Positions 44,769-56,252 are shown, counted from the first letter of the stretch. The stretch: 64,000 bases of DNA from Epiperipatus broadwayi (GCA_028023455.1 JAQFVV010006270.1:5236834-5300833), one strand, 5' to 3'. Program-made: numbers and translations. The notes: a model not told the origin generated them from the letters alone.

Positions 44769-45159
44769 GTATATTTTGATAAGTTATTTTAATTGTTGGT
44801 TGTTGTTTTTAAATTTCAGCAGATTGTATAATTTTATCTTTAATTCATAATTGGCGGAATTAACATTCAATTGGCAAAACATTTCTGCTGAAACTTTTAG
44901 ATCCTTGGGAGTTTTAAGCATATGTTTTTAATTTTTGTATTTCTTATTACATAGAAGATAATATATTAGCTAATAAATATCGGTTGAAATTATACCAAAG
45001 TTTTCATTGAGAGAATGAAATTTCATTTGAATATGTTTTGAATTCGCTCAATAATATATTTCTTCCCAGTCGCTTTTAAAAATAGCACTGTAATCATACG
45101 ATTCCTATTTAAAATATTTACATTTTCTTGAAGTCAATATGCTGTACTTTGTCGCAGAC
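44769..45159. other. NELFCD intron 1, 5' part, unique sequence
   Basis: AT-rich, no repeats recognised. Confidence 0.4.
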
Positions 45160-45238
45160 AAAACTCTATACGTATTGCCATCCATTGATTACTCTGGCTT
45201 TCACTGAATGGCAATACGTATAGTTTTGCCTGTTTTAA
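45160..45238. mobile_element. FB-HH family, minimal hairpin (copy 8)
   Basis: 'cagacaaaactctatacgtattgccat' answered by 'atggcaatacgtatagttttgcctg'. Only about 25-bp arms and the family's 'ccattgattactctggc' centre. The shortest derivative in the window. Confidence 0.82.
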
Positions 45239-45998
45239 AAATTATTAATTTGATATTTATTTTCAATAAAATTACTTATAATTATATAAAATTTTATTGA
45301 TTGATTATTATTAAGTAAATTAGATTCACTATAGAGATTGTAACCTTTCGTAAAAGCTAACAGGATTAGTCGTCTGCTAAAAGCTATAAATGCTTTCTTC
45401 TGTGGAATGTTGGCTTGTATTTTTTTTTTTTTTCAACAGCCATTTAATGTCTTCCGTAGAAATAAATGTGTCAAGTAGATGTATTTAAATCTTATTTAAT
45501 GCTGTATTCAATGACTTGTTAGATCATTCAACCTACTTAGTCAATTAATATTACATTAGTCCAAGAGTTTGTGTATCCTGTAAAGTGCTCAAATAATTGT
45601 TAATTGAGCATTTTATTTTCCTCTTATAACGTGAAAATCTATTATTTAAGACGTAAAAACATTAATTTATTCAAGCAATAAAAATAGTTATTGTTATTCT
45701 TTCCACCTTACATAGATGTCTCCAAAATGTTTTGAAAATGAATTAGTACTGTTAGTGCAGATATATGTAAAATAGAAATATCACGTGGTGCTTTGTTTTT
45801 GTTTTTCTTTTTGGTAAATAAAGCAATATAAAAAGTAATTAGTGAATTATCACATGATCATGATTTCCTATGCTTGCACAAACTGTTAATATAACAAACT
45901 CTCCATATCATAGTGCCGCCCTGTGCAAGCCTTAGTAATGAATGAATACAAGAAGGTTTGTGCATAAAATCTCTTATCTATTGTCTACTTATCCAATA

Positions 45999-46040
45999 TT
46001 CCCAGATTAATTTCTGCCTTGTGGCTTTCATCAGTGAGGA
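45999..46040 (-). ncRNA. Hammerhead-ribozyme-like motif HH5
   Basis: Minus strand: TCCTCA with TGGGAA (four pairs), core CTGATGA, stem II GCC ACAA GGC (three G-C pairs), GAAA, stem III ATTAAT (palindromic), cleavage C. Stem III differs from the commoner ACTAGT at two positions that change together, a compensatory change. Confidence 0.65.
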
Positions 46041-46341
46041 GTCTTGGATCTGAGAGCACTTCAATTCACACTCATTTGCTTATATAGTCATATAGATCTA
46101 ACCCAGTTCAGTATCTCTACATCTTGATATCTTTGTTTTTTTTTTAAAAAAGCACAGTCACTATAATCCTATGGACAGGATTGGTATATAAAAAAGACTA
46201 AAACATCACATAATCACCCAGTAAATGAGCTTGGATTGGAAACATGTTATAGTTTTGTAGTTAACTAAAGAGGTAAAAAGAAGCTGTTGGAAAATTGCAT
46301 TAAATGCTAAGATCTAGATGCAGTGCTCTCAGATCCAAGGC

Positions 46342-46383
46342 TCCTCACTGATGAAAGCCACAAACTAGAAACTAGTCTGGAGA
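46342..46383 (+). ncRNA. Hammerhead-ribozyme-like motif HH6
   Basis: TCCTCA with TGGAGA (stem I with one mismatch), core CTGATGA, GAAA, stem III ACTAGT and cleavage C all intact. Stem II (AAGCCACAAACTA) is lost. Confidence 0.5.
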
Positions 46384-46924
46384 TAGTGGATGAGTAGGCA
46401 CTAGATAGAGATTTTTGTCCAAACCTTCATGCAACCATTGATTGCTGTGGCTTGCACTGGGTGGCAGTACTATATGGAGAGCTATTTGTAATTCAAATGT
46501 CAAGATAAATAATAGCAAAATATTTGGGAATAGTGTTGCAATTCTTTTTATAAGAATATCATAAAAAGCAGAGCCAATGCAAGATAGAATGTGCATTATA
46601 AGTCTTGATATAAAACCTGGATAAAGTTTATGACAGTTGCGGGAAACTGTTGCTAAGATTTTGCAGTGGAATAGGCAAGAAAATGAATCATATTCTAGTA
46701 CAACAGAATCAGATTTTTTTTTTGTCAACATTTAAGTATAAAATATTTAAATAAATCTTTCTAGTATTGATATTGACGAATCACCAATTACAAAAAAAAA
46801 AGCAGATGTAAAGAATATCCCAAAATTAAAATTAGTAAAATGCAGACATGTTTGACAGTGAAATTTTTTGATGGAAATATTATGTGATAATGAATCAGAT
46901 ATTAATATAGATTCAGAAAATGTT

Positions 46925-46985
46925 TTAATAACAGTTATGAGCAAGCATAAGAAATGGTGATCATGTGGTGTTTAATGGTTTAATA
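46925..46985. mobile_element. FB-HH terminus (copy 10a)
   Basis: 'taataacagttatgagcaagcataagaaatggtgatcatgtggtgtttaatgg', the right-hand terminus of the family, following a stretch without its partner arm. Confidence 0.75.
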
Positions 46986-47055
46986 CCAATCCTGCCTAAT
47001 AGGATAGTGGTGGCTATGGTTATTAAAGAACCAAAGATACCAAAAATGTATGGGT

Positions 47056-47445
47056 ACTGAACTGAGTTCAGGCCTATATGACTATATAAGCTAATGAGCT
47101 TGGATTGAAAATATTATTGTGTTTTCAGTTTTAGACTCATAGGTTTATAGTTACGTAGCGATAAAAGGTGTGCTGGAGGATTGTATTAGATCCTAAGATC
47201 TAGGTACAGTGCTCTAAGGTCCAAGGCTCCTCACTGATGAAAGCCACAAGCAAGAAACTAATCTGGGGCTATTGGGTGAGTAGGCATTAGATAGGGATTT
47301 AATGCCCAAGTCTTCTGTCATCCATTGATTACTCTGGCTTGCACTGAATGGCGCTACTGTATGGAGAGTTTTGCCTGTTTTAGTAATAGTTATGAGCAAC
47401 CATAAGAAATGGTAATCGTGATGTTTAATGGTTCAAATGAGGTTT
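47056..47445 (+). mobile_element. FB-HH family element, right half with internal region (copy 10b)
   Basis: Contains the internal word 'ctgaactgagttcaggcctatatgactatataagc' (47058-47092), HH7, 'gatgag/ggtgagtaggcattagataggg', 'tccattgattactctggcttgcactgaatgg', 'tatggagagttttgcctg' and the terminus 'taagaaatggtaatcgtgatgtttaatgg'. CTATATAAGC could act as a TATA-type box for internal transcription towards the ribozyme; that is inference. Confidence 0.8.
47228..47269 (+). ncRNA. Hammerhead-ribozyme-like motif HH7
   Basis: TCCTCA with TGGGG (stem I, five pairs), core CTGATGA and GAAA intact, stem III ACTAAT (one mismatch), cleavage C. Stem II is reduced to GC with GC. Confidence 0.55.
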
Positions 47446-49420
47446 TAAATTTTAATTACTTTTTATCAAATTTGGTCATCTAGTAAAATATATATATATA
47501 AAAAAGAGTTTCAGGTAAACAATAGGATAGTTAGAAGTGCTAAAACAGTAATAAAGGAATCTGCAACTACTTAATTCAAAGATTGCCGAATTACAATAGT
47601 GACAAGCTAAATACAACTATATCTGGAAAAGTATTTCATATCCATAAATTAAAATGATAAAAATTGAATGCTATATAAAGAAAAAAATAATTTTAATTAA
47701 GTTTTAAAAAATTTATGAAATGCATACTATTTACTCTCAATCACATTTATTTATGAAATATTCAAGAGCCAATTTTTTTTTTTTTCAGAAAAAAATTTTC
47801 AAAATGTTCTGATCTTCACTTCTAAATACTATTTTATCTGTGTGTAATTAATAACAAAATTAAGTTCTAATTGATTGGTCAAAATTGAGTAATTATGAAG
47901 AATGTTTAGTAGAAATAATGTGCATGCCACTAAATTGCTACCCAAAAATAATTACCTACCCTGGGATCAATAACTCAAAAGTGCAGTTACTAAAATATAA
48001 AAGGAATTGATAGAAAATCTATTCTAAGTGTATAGTAGAAATCTGTTAAGAGACAGCAGCTTAAATTTGAAAGGTACTGTTGAATTTCTGTCTTTTTTTT
48101 TTTTTTTTTTTTTGAACAAATAATTGCCTTGAAATTTTATATTCTACTATAACACATCAATAATTTTTTTTAATTCTCATTTGAAAAAAATATTTAAGAG
48201 AATGATATAAGCATCAATTTAGATTTTTCAGAGAATTGTCAAACACTCTTCTCCTGCTATTCAATTGTTGTCTTAGTATTTTCATTTCAATATAATTCTT
48301 TTCTCACATAAGTAATAAACATGTTGATAAAATAAAATAAAACTTTTCAAAACATGTTTTCAGTAAGAAATTTGATTCCTGGAATATTTAAAACATGATC
48401 TTGTTTATAAAAGGAACTCTTTTTTTTTTGGCAAATACAACACGTCAGATTCTTGGTTTAAAATCAGGGAAAATGTTTTAAATATATATTATTGTAAACA
48501 ATATTTGGATTTAGATAATGCGTGGCATTTTTATGCAAGGGTTTATGCTAAAGTAATTTGTTAATCTAGGAGGAACAGGCAGGTAAGATTCTGTTCAGAC
48601 GATCTCAATATTCATTCCATATGTACTATATGTGAACGTATTTGTGTTTCACAGATTGATTTGTATAGTCACCACAAAATTCATATTTAGACTAGTTTTT
48701 TCCTTTCCTTATTTTTTGAATTGGAATTGCCACACTCATTTTTGAATGGTTTTTTAGTATCGTCATCATCATCATTCTTATTATGATGTTGTACAAATGA
48801 TAGACATCTTGAAGAAAAATTCAGCAAATGCAAAAATTTTACAGCTTTGTTTCTGTTTCAGTAAGAAAATTTATGAAAAATTATATACTTGTATGATTTG
48901 GTGAGTAAGCTTGAAATTGGATTTATTATGGACTTATAAATATGATCAACAATGGTGATTCTCTTGGATATTAAGTACACATTCTTATAGAGAAGAGATG
49001 ACACCAGTATTTCTGTATTTGCCAAGCCACTTTTATTATTTATCCAGCAAGCATGAATCATTTAAAAGTTTGAAACAAGTTCTTATGGGAGTAGACTCTA
49101 GAATTACATTTGGTGTTAACGAAGAAACATCTTTTAAGATACAAGTTCCATATAAAATTAGCGTAGAAGGGATTCTTCTTATTATGTACTATTTTTAAAT
49201 CAATTTATAAATTTAAATTTTTCTATAGTAATGTAACTTATTAGGTTTGTCTACCAGAATTTCAAAGCGTTTAAACCAAATTTCCTATGGGAGAAATTGA
49301 TTTTCACAATTTTTAAATAAATAATCTCAAAATCTGAATTTTTTAAAAAGCATAAGCTTGACAAAGTATTTTTTTATTTTTCTAGCTTCTCCTTAAATGA
49401 ACTATTAAATAATGCCTGCC
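47446..49420. other. NELFCD intron 1, AT-rich, nothing recognised
   Basis: Poly-T of about 24 at 48090-48113 and a (CAT)4 at 48763-48774. A 66-codon frame at 48998-49198 and its antisense shadow lack known motifs. Confidence 0.4.
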
Positions 49421-49429
49421 ACTATACAA

Positions 49430-49650
49430 ATGATAAATAAAATAGAAAATTATATAACATTACAATACTAAGCAAAAAAATAACAACAAAATTTTACTAA
49501 AATTCTTCCATGACACAATAGTTTCATCTATTAACAAATAGACCTTTTCAAGTAAAATTCAACAAGATAGAAACAACATATATATATATATAAAACAAAA
49601 TAGCTCTTCCCATCATTCACTTCAAAAACCAACTTCCTTTAATTATCAAA
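49430..49650 (-). repeat. Inverted copy of the 40136-40411 repeat
   Basis: 'caatagtttcatctattaac', 'aatagaccttttcaagt' and 'aaaaccaacttccttta' match the inverse of the spacer at 40200-40350. The hammerhead-like block (minus strand GTCTATT TGTT AATAGAT, GAAAC) lacks the cleavage triplet here. Confidence 0.75.
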
Positions 49651-49875
49651 GAATGTCTTCATGAGATTGATGTTTTCTGATTCAAGAAAATTTATCATCG
49701 GAGTTTCTTTTAATCTTTTTAATTTATTTTTTCCACAAAAGATAATCTCTGCATTGTCAAATACGGTAATATCTTATGACGTTTATTCACTTCATGAATA
49801 TACAAAGCTGAATTATGATATCTATTTTTAACTCTACTCTTATGAACTTTAACTCTTTCCTTAATACTTAATTTC

Positions 49876-50937
49876 ATCATCAACCATTATCAATCCACTG
49901 CAGGATGAAGGTCTCCAAGTTCAATCCATCTTCTCCGATCTTTAACTTCTCCACATCACCCCTGCACACTTTTTTATTTTATCCATCCATCTCACATGTG
50001 GTCTCTTTCTGGGTCTTTTACAATCTTGTGGACTCAAGTCTAAGATTTCAATTGTCCATCTATTATTATCTCTTCTAGCAATATGTCCAGCCCAACTCCA
50101 CGTCAGTCTTTTAATTTTTTTCAATGAGGTCAGCAACACCTGTTTGTTCTCTTACCCATATATTGTGTTTTCGATCTCTTCTTGTTGCTCCCAGCATGCA
50201 TCTTTTCATACTTCTTTGAGTGGTCTGAAGTCTCTGTATTGCTCTTCCATTAAGTGTCCAAGTCTGAGATCCATATATAAGAACTGGTAAAACACATTTA
50301 TTAAAAGCCTTCCTTTTCAAACACATAGGCATATTTCCTTTTAATATCAAGTTATTTCTACCAAAAGCACTCCAACCAAGTTTAATTCTATGATTAATTT
50401 CATCCATTATGTTTCCATCTGTATTAATAATCTGACCAAGATATTTGTAACTGTTAACTTCTAATTCATCATAATCAATCTTTATTTTCATATTTTGAGC
50501 AAATCCATTAAACATTACTTTAGTCTTTTTAACATTTATCTTTAGTCCTACTTTCTTACTTTTATCTGATAACTCCTGCAACATTTCCTGCAGCTCTAAA
50601 GCATTATTTGAAAAAGCAACTACATCATCTGCAAAATCTAAATGACTTAAATAATCTCCATTTACTTTCACTCCTTTAACTTCCTATTTTAATTCACAAA
50701 ATACTTCTTGCAGCGCTGCTGTAAAAAGTTTTGGAGATATGGAGTCACCCTGCCTTACACTCTTCTCAATGTTGACTTTCCTAGTATCGTTATGTAATCT
50801 AATTGTTGGTGTTGCATTTTTATAAATATTCTTTAAAATCTGGCAATATCCTGGACCTATACCTTGATGATCCAATGCTTTAATCACTGAAGAAATGTTT
50901 ATAGAATCAAATGCCTTTTCATAATCTACAAATCGTT
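49876..50937 (-). pseudogene. RTE/BovB-like LINE, 3' half (copy D)
   Basis: The minus strand starts at DYEKAFDSINISSV (5' truncation at 50937), then SVRQGDSISPKLF, HLDFADDVVAFSNNA (catalytic FADD, 50640 region), KINVKKTKVMFN, YKYLGQIINTDGN, WSWAGHIARRDN and KRPHVRWMDKIKK. Frame breaks lie near 50683 and 50120. Ends at 49876 with TGATGATG-type tail. Slightly more diverged than copy C. Confidence 0.9.
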
Positions 50938-51508
50938 TCATCATCAGATTTTTAATTGGATGGACGGTTGAAGAGTTGGAGTGTGGAGTGGATTGAAGCC
51001 TGGCCATTAAAGAATGAAAATTGGCTATCTTAATATATATCTGAGCACTTATAGCATATATGTGTGGAGATGATAATCTGGACCAACTGATGATTGCTGG
51101 TTTCACATGAAATACTTTTGTTGGTGATTATTTATCTTTTCAACATGTATGCGTTCAAGTGTATCAGTGTTATGAGATAGAGTGGAGAATGGTGGGTCAT
51201 GTGAAAGTCTGTGCTCATATACCCTATATATTACATATGTTGATACAGGTATGTAATACACCTGTATTTCAGGTAAAAAGTAAAATGTATTATAATTTTT
51301 ATTTTAAAATAAAGAATTGTTTTAAAAAAGAACATTGCTATGGGAACCAATTGAAGCTTCTTCTATCTTCTACTATACATAAAAAATGGAAATTATTGTT
51401 ACTTCATCGTGTCACCGGATAGAAGTCCATAAAAATTGTAATGAACATTTAAGGAAGTATTATGCAGTCTGTGGGATAAAACTTCAGAATGCCTTCTCTG
51501 ACCTTTCA
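50938..51508. repeat. 0.57-kb duplicated segment, left copy
   Basis: From 'gtttcatcatcagattt' to 'ccttctctgacctttc', almost identical to 53260-53835. The first 300 bp are R-family SINE sequence; the rest (51255-51508) is unique apart from the duplicate and includes a 49-codon stretch (VKSKMYYNFYF ... HRVTG) kept open in both. The left boundary coincides with the truncation point of RTE copy D. Confidence 0.95.
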
Positions 51509-52082
51509 ATCATTTGAATCTGTTTTAAAGATTTTTTTACCTTATTGCGCACTTTCCTCTACATTGTTACATAATTTCTGAATTTTGTCTCTTCTCGATT
51601 TTTAGTATTTTTTTTCCTATATCAGCTTTAAAATTCTTGTGTGATTAATCTTTTGTAATTGGTTTTATATATATAAATTCAGTAACGGCTTTCTCTGAAA
51701 TCTTACTGATTTACTATGTCTTAGGAGACAGATCTCTTCGATCATGAAGAATAAAATAGTTTTTGATGACGTCTTTACAATTGATATTATTTCTAGAAAG
51801 TGATTGATTTGCCTGAGATTAGAAATTATTTTCTGCTTTCAGAATCATTGGTCATTTTTTATTCTTATTCTTTTATATCCAAGCTTAGCGTTAGAAATTA
51901 AATTTCAATTTAAATATGAAAATTATAATTATTTAAGAAAAAATCTTTTTATTCTTTTACATGATTTTAAATGTGATAAAAGGAAAAGTCTGAAGAAGGT
52001 ATAAGGATTAATAGAAATGTTATTAGAGAATTGAGGAAAAGGGGGAAATAAAACCATATAAGAGTAATTCAAAGAGGAAATG
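51509..52082. other. NELFCD intron 1, AT-rich
   Basis: No supported feature. Confidence 0.4.
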
Positions 52083-52246
52083 TAGAAAGTTTACATAATT
52101 ATGGGCAGGAGGAGGAAGCTAGTTTCAGTTTAATAAAAATATTGGAATAAAAGTTTAATTGGAATAGAAAGTTTACATAATTATGGGCAGGAGGAGGAAG
52201 CTAGTTTCAGTTTAATAAAAATATTGGAATAAAAGTTTAATTGGAA
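52083..52246. repeat. 82-bp tandem duplication
   Basis: 'tagaaagtttacataattat' at 52083 and 52165, identical through 'aagtttaattggaa'. Two copies. Confidence 0.96.
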
Positions 52247-52649
52247 AGTCAGTTATTAAGAAGATAAATAGAATTTAAAAATGAAAAGTTGATAGAAGGA
52301 ACTAGGCAGCACAATACTACCAATATCAATAGCATTTGGTTCTCTATGGTAGTTTGTCATTCAACTTTTCACCTTAATAAATTTGATTCTAGAATTTCCA
52401 CATTTGGATCAATATTATAAAACTTTAGAGGCCGCTTTAATTCATTATAGTGTGTTATTATATATTAATCGACTTTTTAAACTACTTTAATATTGACATT
52501 ATATCTATTATGTAACCCTCATGCCTGAGTTTACAGGCATGGCTTTTATATGAATATTTTTCTTTATTATGTATTCTAGAATATTAAAAGTCATGTGTAT
52601 AAAATAAATTTTAAAGTGTTTTCAAAATGATAATAATAATGGTAAAAAG

Positions 52650-53060
52650 TAAAATATATAGGGTATTTGAGCACAGACTTCCACATGACCCACCACTCTA
52701 TCTCATAACACTGATACTCTTGAACACATATGTTGGAAAGATAAATAATCACCAATATATGTATTTCATGCTAAACCAGCAATTATCAGTTGGTCCAGAT
52801 TATCATCTCTACACATATTAAGATAGCCAATCTTCATACTTTAATGGACAGGCTTCAATCTTCTCCACACTCCAACTCTTCAACTGTCCATCCAATTGAA
52901 AATCTGATGATGGAATGCTCAAAGGCCACCCTGAGGCCGAGATTCTCATCACCCCATGTTGATCTAAAGTCAATCTGACCCCTTATGTTCAGGTCATAAT
53001 CCATTTAATACATATACGAGTGATGGACAGACATCTCTACTATGTAATAACTGAAATATA
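52650..53060 (-). mobile_element. R-family SINE-like repeat (copy R5)
   Basis: Same orientation as the 41938 copy: 'gggtatttgagcacagactt', 'cataacactgatactcttg', 'agcaattatcagttggtcc', 'ttaatggacaggcttcaatc', 'caattgaaaatctgatgatgg', 'ggtcataatccatttaatacat'. Confidence 0.8.
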
Positions 53061-53094
53061 GGCTTATTATATACCTGTATCAATATATGTAATA

Positions 53095-53835
53095 TATAGG
53101 GTATATGAGCACAGACTTTCATATGACCTACCACTCTTCACTCTGTCTCATAACACTGATACTTTTGAACACATATATGTTGAAAAAATAAATAATCACC
53201 AATATCCATCTCTACACATGGGTGTGAGGAGAATCTCGGTCTCAGGGTGGCCTTTGAGCGTTTCATCATCAGATTTTCAATTGGATGGACGGTTGAAGAG
53301 TTGGAGTGTGGAGTGGATTGAAGCCTGTCCATTAAAGAATGAAGATTGGCTATCTTAATATATATCTGAGCACTTATTGCATATATGTGTAGAGATGATA
53401 ATCTGGACCAACTGATGATTGCTGGTTTAGCATGAAATATGTTTATTGGTGATTATTTATCTTTTCAACATGTATGTGTTCAGGAGTATCAGTATTATGA
53501 GATAGAGTGGAGAATGGTGGGTCATGTGAAAATTTGTGCTCATATACCCTATATATTACATATATTGATACAGGTATATAATACGCCTATATTTCAGGTA
53601 AAAAGTAAAATGTATTATAATTTTTATTTTAAAATAAAGAATTGTTTTAAAAAAGAACATTGCTATGGGAACCAATTGAAGCTTCTTCTATCTTCTACTA
53701 TACATAAAAAATGGAAATTATTGTTACTTCATCGTGTCACTGGATAGAAGTCCATAAAAATTGTAATGAACATTTAAGGAAGTATTATGCAGTCTGTGGG
53801 ATAAAACTTCAGAATGCCTTCTCTGACCTTTCCAA
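53095..53835. repeat. R-family foldback plus right copy of the 0.57-kb duplication
   Basis: 53095-53230 reads in the 52650 orientation, then from about 53235 the sequence runs in the opposite sense (copy of 50938-51508). The two halves form an imperfect inverted repeat. The duplicated tail after 53580 is nearly identical to 51255-51508. Confidence 0.9.
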
Positions 53836-54147
53836 TAGTGTAGCAGACTATGGACTGTGAGCAGAGGAATGCTTTAAAATTAATCTTGGTTTTGCTTGGT
53901 CTATCAATTTCTCGATAAAGCTGACCCTAAAAATATGTGACACTTCTAATATAAAAAAAACTTGCCTCTAATGAACTAAAAAAGGGAAATGTTCTTTTAC
54001 AAATTAAATTGTAAATCTACTTATTTTGATGTTCTAAATATGTAGAATAACCCTCATAGGAAAACTACAATGGAATAAATCCTAAGAAGTTAAAATGTTA
54101 ATATTGCTAGCAGACATTTAAAATTATGATTTTAATGACTATATATG

Positions 54148-54221
54148 TACATTCATGGAGATAGAACCATATATCTGCATTCACAGAGACAGAAATATAT
54201 ATCTACATTCGCGGAGATATC
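54148..54221. repeat. 28-bp tandem repeat, 2.6 units
   Basis: 'tacattcatggagatagaac' at 54148, 'tgcattcacagagacag' at 54176, 'tacattcgcggagatatc' at 54204. Imperfect units. Confidence 0.8.
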
Positions 54222-55436
54222 ACGGTAATTGAATGATCTTGATATAAACTGTTTCTTGAGGAATTATTATGAATCCCCAAAGATTCATACAATCATAAAT
54301 GTAAATATATAAATACATTTTTTTATTATTATCATTTTATTTGTTAATATTATTGTTAGTAATTTGTTGTTGTTTATTTCTCATCCGAAGTCTAAGCCGA
54401 TTATTTATTTTGTCATTTAATAATAGTATTAAGGCAAGTGGGAGGGGTAGCGATCAGGAAATACGAATGAATCTGCATAAAGACTTGTTTTTATGTGTGT
54501 GTGTTCAATCTAATTATTATCTGTGACTATCTAAATTAGACAATTAAAATGTCTACCATGCATTCAGGTCTCACACGTTAGATATCTTTAATCCCCCTAG
54601 ATTAAAATTAATTTGCGAATATTGTGTTTTTCATTTTATGGATTATTTTGATCACTTGTCAATTTTAAAGGGGAGGTTACCGTTACAATATATTATAAGA
54701 AGTGATAAAATCTTAATTTGCTGACAATGTGGAATTTCTCAAATTAGCACAATTTGTTTTTCTTTAAACTAAATCCAATGCATTAGATAATTTTTTGTTG
54801 CCCCCCCCCCTCTCCCCCAAATTAAGTCTGATGCAATTTATTATTTCAAATACCGAACCATTTCCCCCCTATTTGTTTTGCCATATAGAGTTAGGTGTTT
54901 GTACACCCAGTGTATTCAAATGCACTATATAAATGACAAATAAATATTGTTAACAAAGAATAAGTAAACTGTTATTTAAAAATATATATATACTAATAAT
55001 AATAATTAGCTTTATATTGAAAAAAAAAAAAAGGTGAGGTTAATATTCTTAGGAAATTTGATATAGGATTCTTTTATAATCAAGTATTAACAAAAGAAGA
55101 TTGGATTTCTTAACTCTTTTTTTTTTTAATGTGTTGATTAATTCTAGTCATTTTAAGAATTGAATATTACTATCCTCCCTTCATTATAAGAAAATATTAT
55201 AAATAGAAGTTAATAAATTATACTGTGAACTTTTAACAAGATCTTAAAAGTCATTAAATTAATAATTTTACAAATTGGTGTAACTTTAGTGAACATCTTC
55301 CTATCAGCTATAGTTAAATTATTAATTTTAGAGAGCACATCTTTCATAGACAATATATTTAGATTATTATGTTCTTATTTTGTCATTAATAATTTTAATT
55401 AAATTTAATAATTTTTAATTAAAGCAGAGAAGAAAA
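54222..55436. other. NELFCD intron 1, AT-rich, nothing recognised
   Basis: C-run at 54801-54810, A-run at 55020-55033, T-run near 55120. No supported feature. Confidence 0.4.
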
Positions 55437-55500
55437 ATAAAGTTCTGATGAAGATTGCTGGACAGTCGAAACTGTAAGGAAAATAAAGGTTTTAAAAAAT
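55437..55500 (+). other. CTGATGA/GAAAC element related to 34131-34317
   Basis: 'gttctgatgaagattgctgg' then 'acagtcgaaactgtaagg' and 'aaaataaagg', closely similar to 34224-34265. No inverted arms here and no cleavage triplet. Confidence 0.5.
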
Positions 55501-55755
55501 TTTGTTTGCATTGAAATGTATATGAAAGAACTGTTATAATCAATATATATATATGGATATTGCAATGATTTGTATATCATTAATAGGATGTCAGTTTTTG
55601 CTTTTTAAATGTCTACAACATCGGATGACCACCAATTTATTGTGTTTACACAATCTGCTAACTCAATAGCAATTTTTTCCATACAATATTGCCACCTAGT
55701 GCAAAGGAGAAGGTTAGCTTATCAAAATTTCTATCTAGGGCCTACTTATCCAATA

Positions 55756-55797
55756 TCTCCAGATTAATTTCTAGCTTACAGCTTTCATCAGTGACGA
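55756..55797 (-). ncRNA. Hammerhead-ribozyme-like motif HH8
   Basis: Minus strand: TCGTCA with TGGAGA (stem I, mismatch inside), core CTGATGA, stem II AGCT GTA AGCT (four pairs, tight loop), GAAA, stem III ATTAAT, cleavage C. Confidence 0.58.
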
Positions 55798-55842
55798 GCC
55801 TTGGATCAGAAAGCATTGTACCTACATCTCTGGTCCAAGTTT

Positions 55843-55882
55843 CCCCATTGATGAAAGCAATAAGCTTGAAACTAGTTTGGGA
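55843..55882 (+). ncRNA. Hammerhead-ribozyme-like motif HH9
   Basis: CCCCA with TGGGA (four Watson-Crick pairs; a G-U of other copies is here G-C), TTGATGA in place of CTGATGA, stem II AAGC AATAA GCTT (four pairs), GAAA, stem III ACTAGT, T at the cleavage position. The C3-to-T change should abolish activity. Confidence 0.52.
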
Positions 55883-56252
55883 ATATTGGATAAGTGGACA
55901 CTAGATAGGGATCTTGGTTCCTTAACCTTCTAACATCCATTGATTGCTTGGCATGCACTGAGTGACAATATGGTAGTCAGAAAGTTACTACTGCTTTATG
56001 TTTTGAATAATATTAAATCTGGAATGGATTTATAATTAACTGGAAAACTTTCATATGTTTTCATATTTCATTTTACTTTAGATAGGGATAAATTATGATC
56101 ACAACCTAAATTGAATATTTAATGCATCCATATAAAAATTGTCATATTTTAATTTCACTTTTTAATTTATAAATTTAAAAATAATTTGATAATTATATTT
56201 TATAAAGTTAGAAAAATATTAGCTCAAAATATTAATTACTATCTATTTTTAG

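Larger units (their letters stand above)
45845..46490. mobile_element. FB-HH family, large inverted repeat with opposing hammerhead motifs (copy 9)
   Basis: The left arm starts 'gaattatcacatgatcatg' and runs through 'aactctccatatcatagtgcc', 'ggtttgtgcataaaat', HH5 (minus) and 'ggatctgagagcact'. The right arm has 'gcagtgctctcagatcc', HH6 (plus), 'tgagtaggcactagatagag' and 'ggcagtactatatggagag'. Arms of about 200 bp with a spacer of about 250 bp that includes 'aaacatcacataatcacc', a further terminus, so it may be two nested elements. Confidence 0.85.
55610..55985. mobile_element. FB-HH family foldback (copy 11), both arms with hammerhead-like motifs
   Basis: Left arm 'caacatcggatgaccaccaattta', 'tccatacaatattgccacctagtgc', 'ctatctagggcctacttatcc', HH8. 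The right arm has HH9, 'ggataagtggacactagataggg', 'catccattgattgc', 'gcactgagtgacaatatgg'. Older and more diverged than copy 7. Lies 270 bp upstream of NELFCD exon 2. Confidence 0.82.

Noticed and set aside
49430-49650. Third diverged hammerhead from the 40136 family
   Set aside because: The minus strand keeps stem II and GAAAC, but stem III is imperfect and a G occupies the cleavage position, so it cannot meet the consensus.
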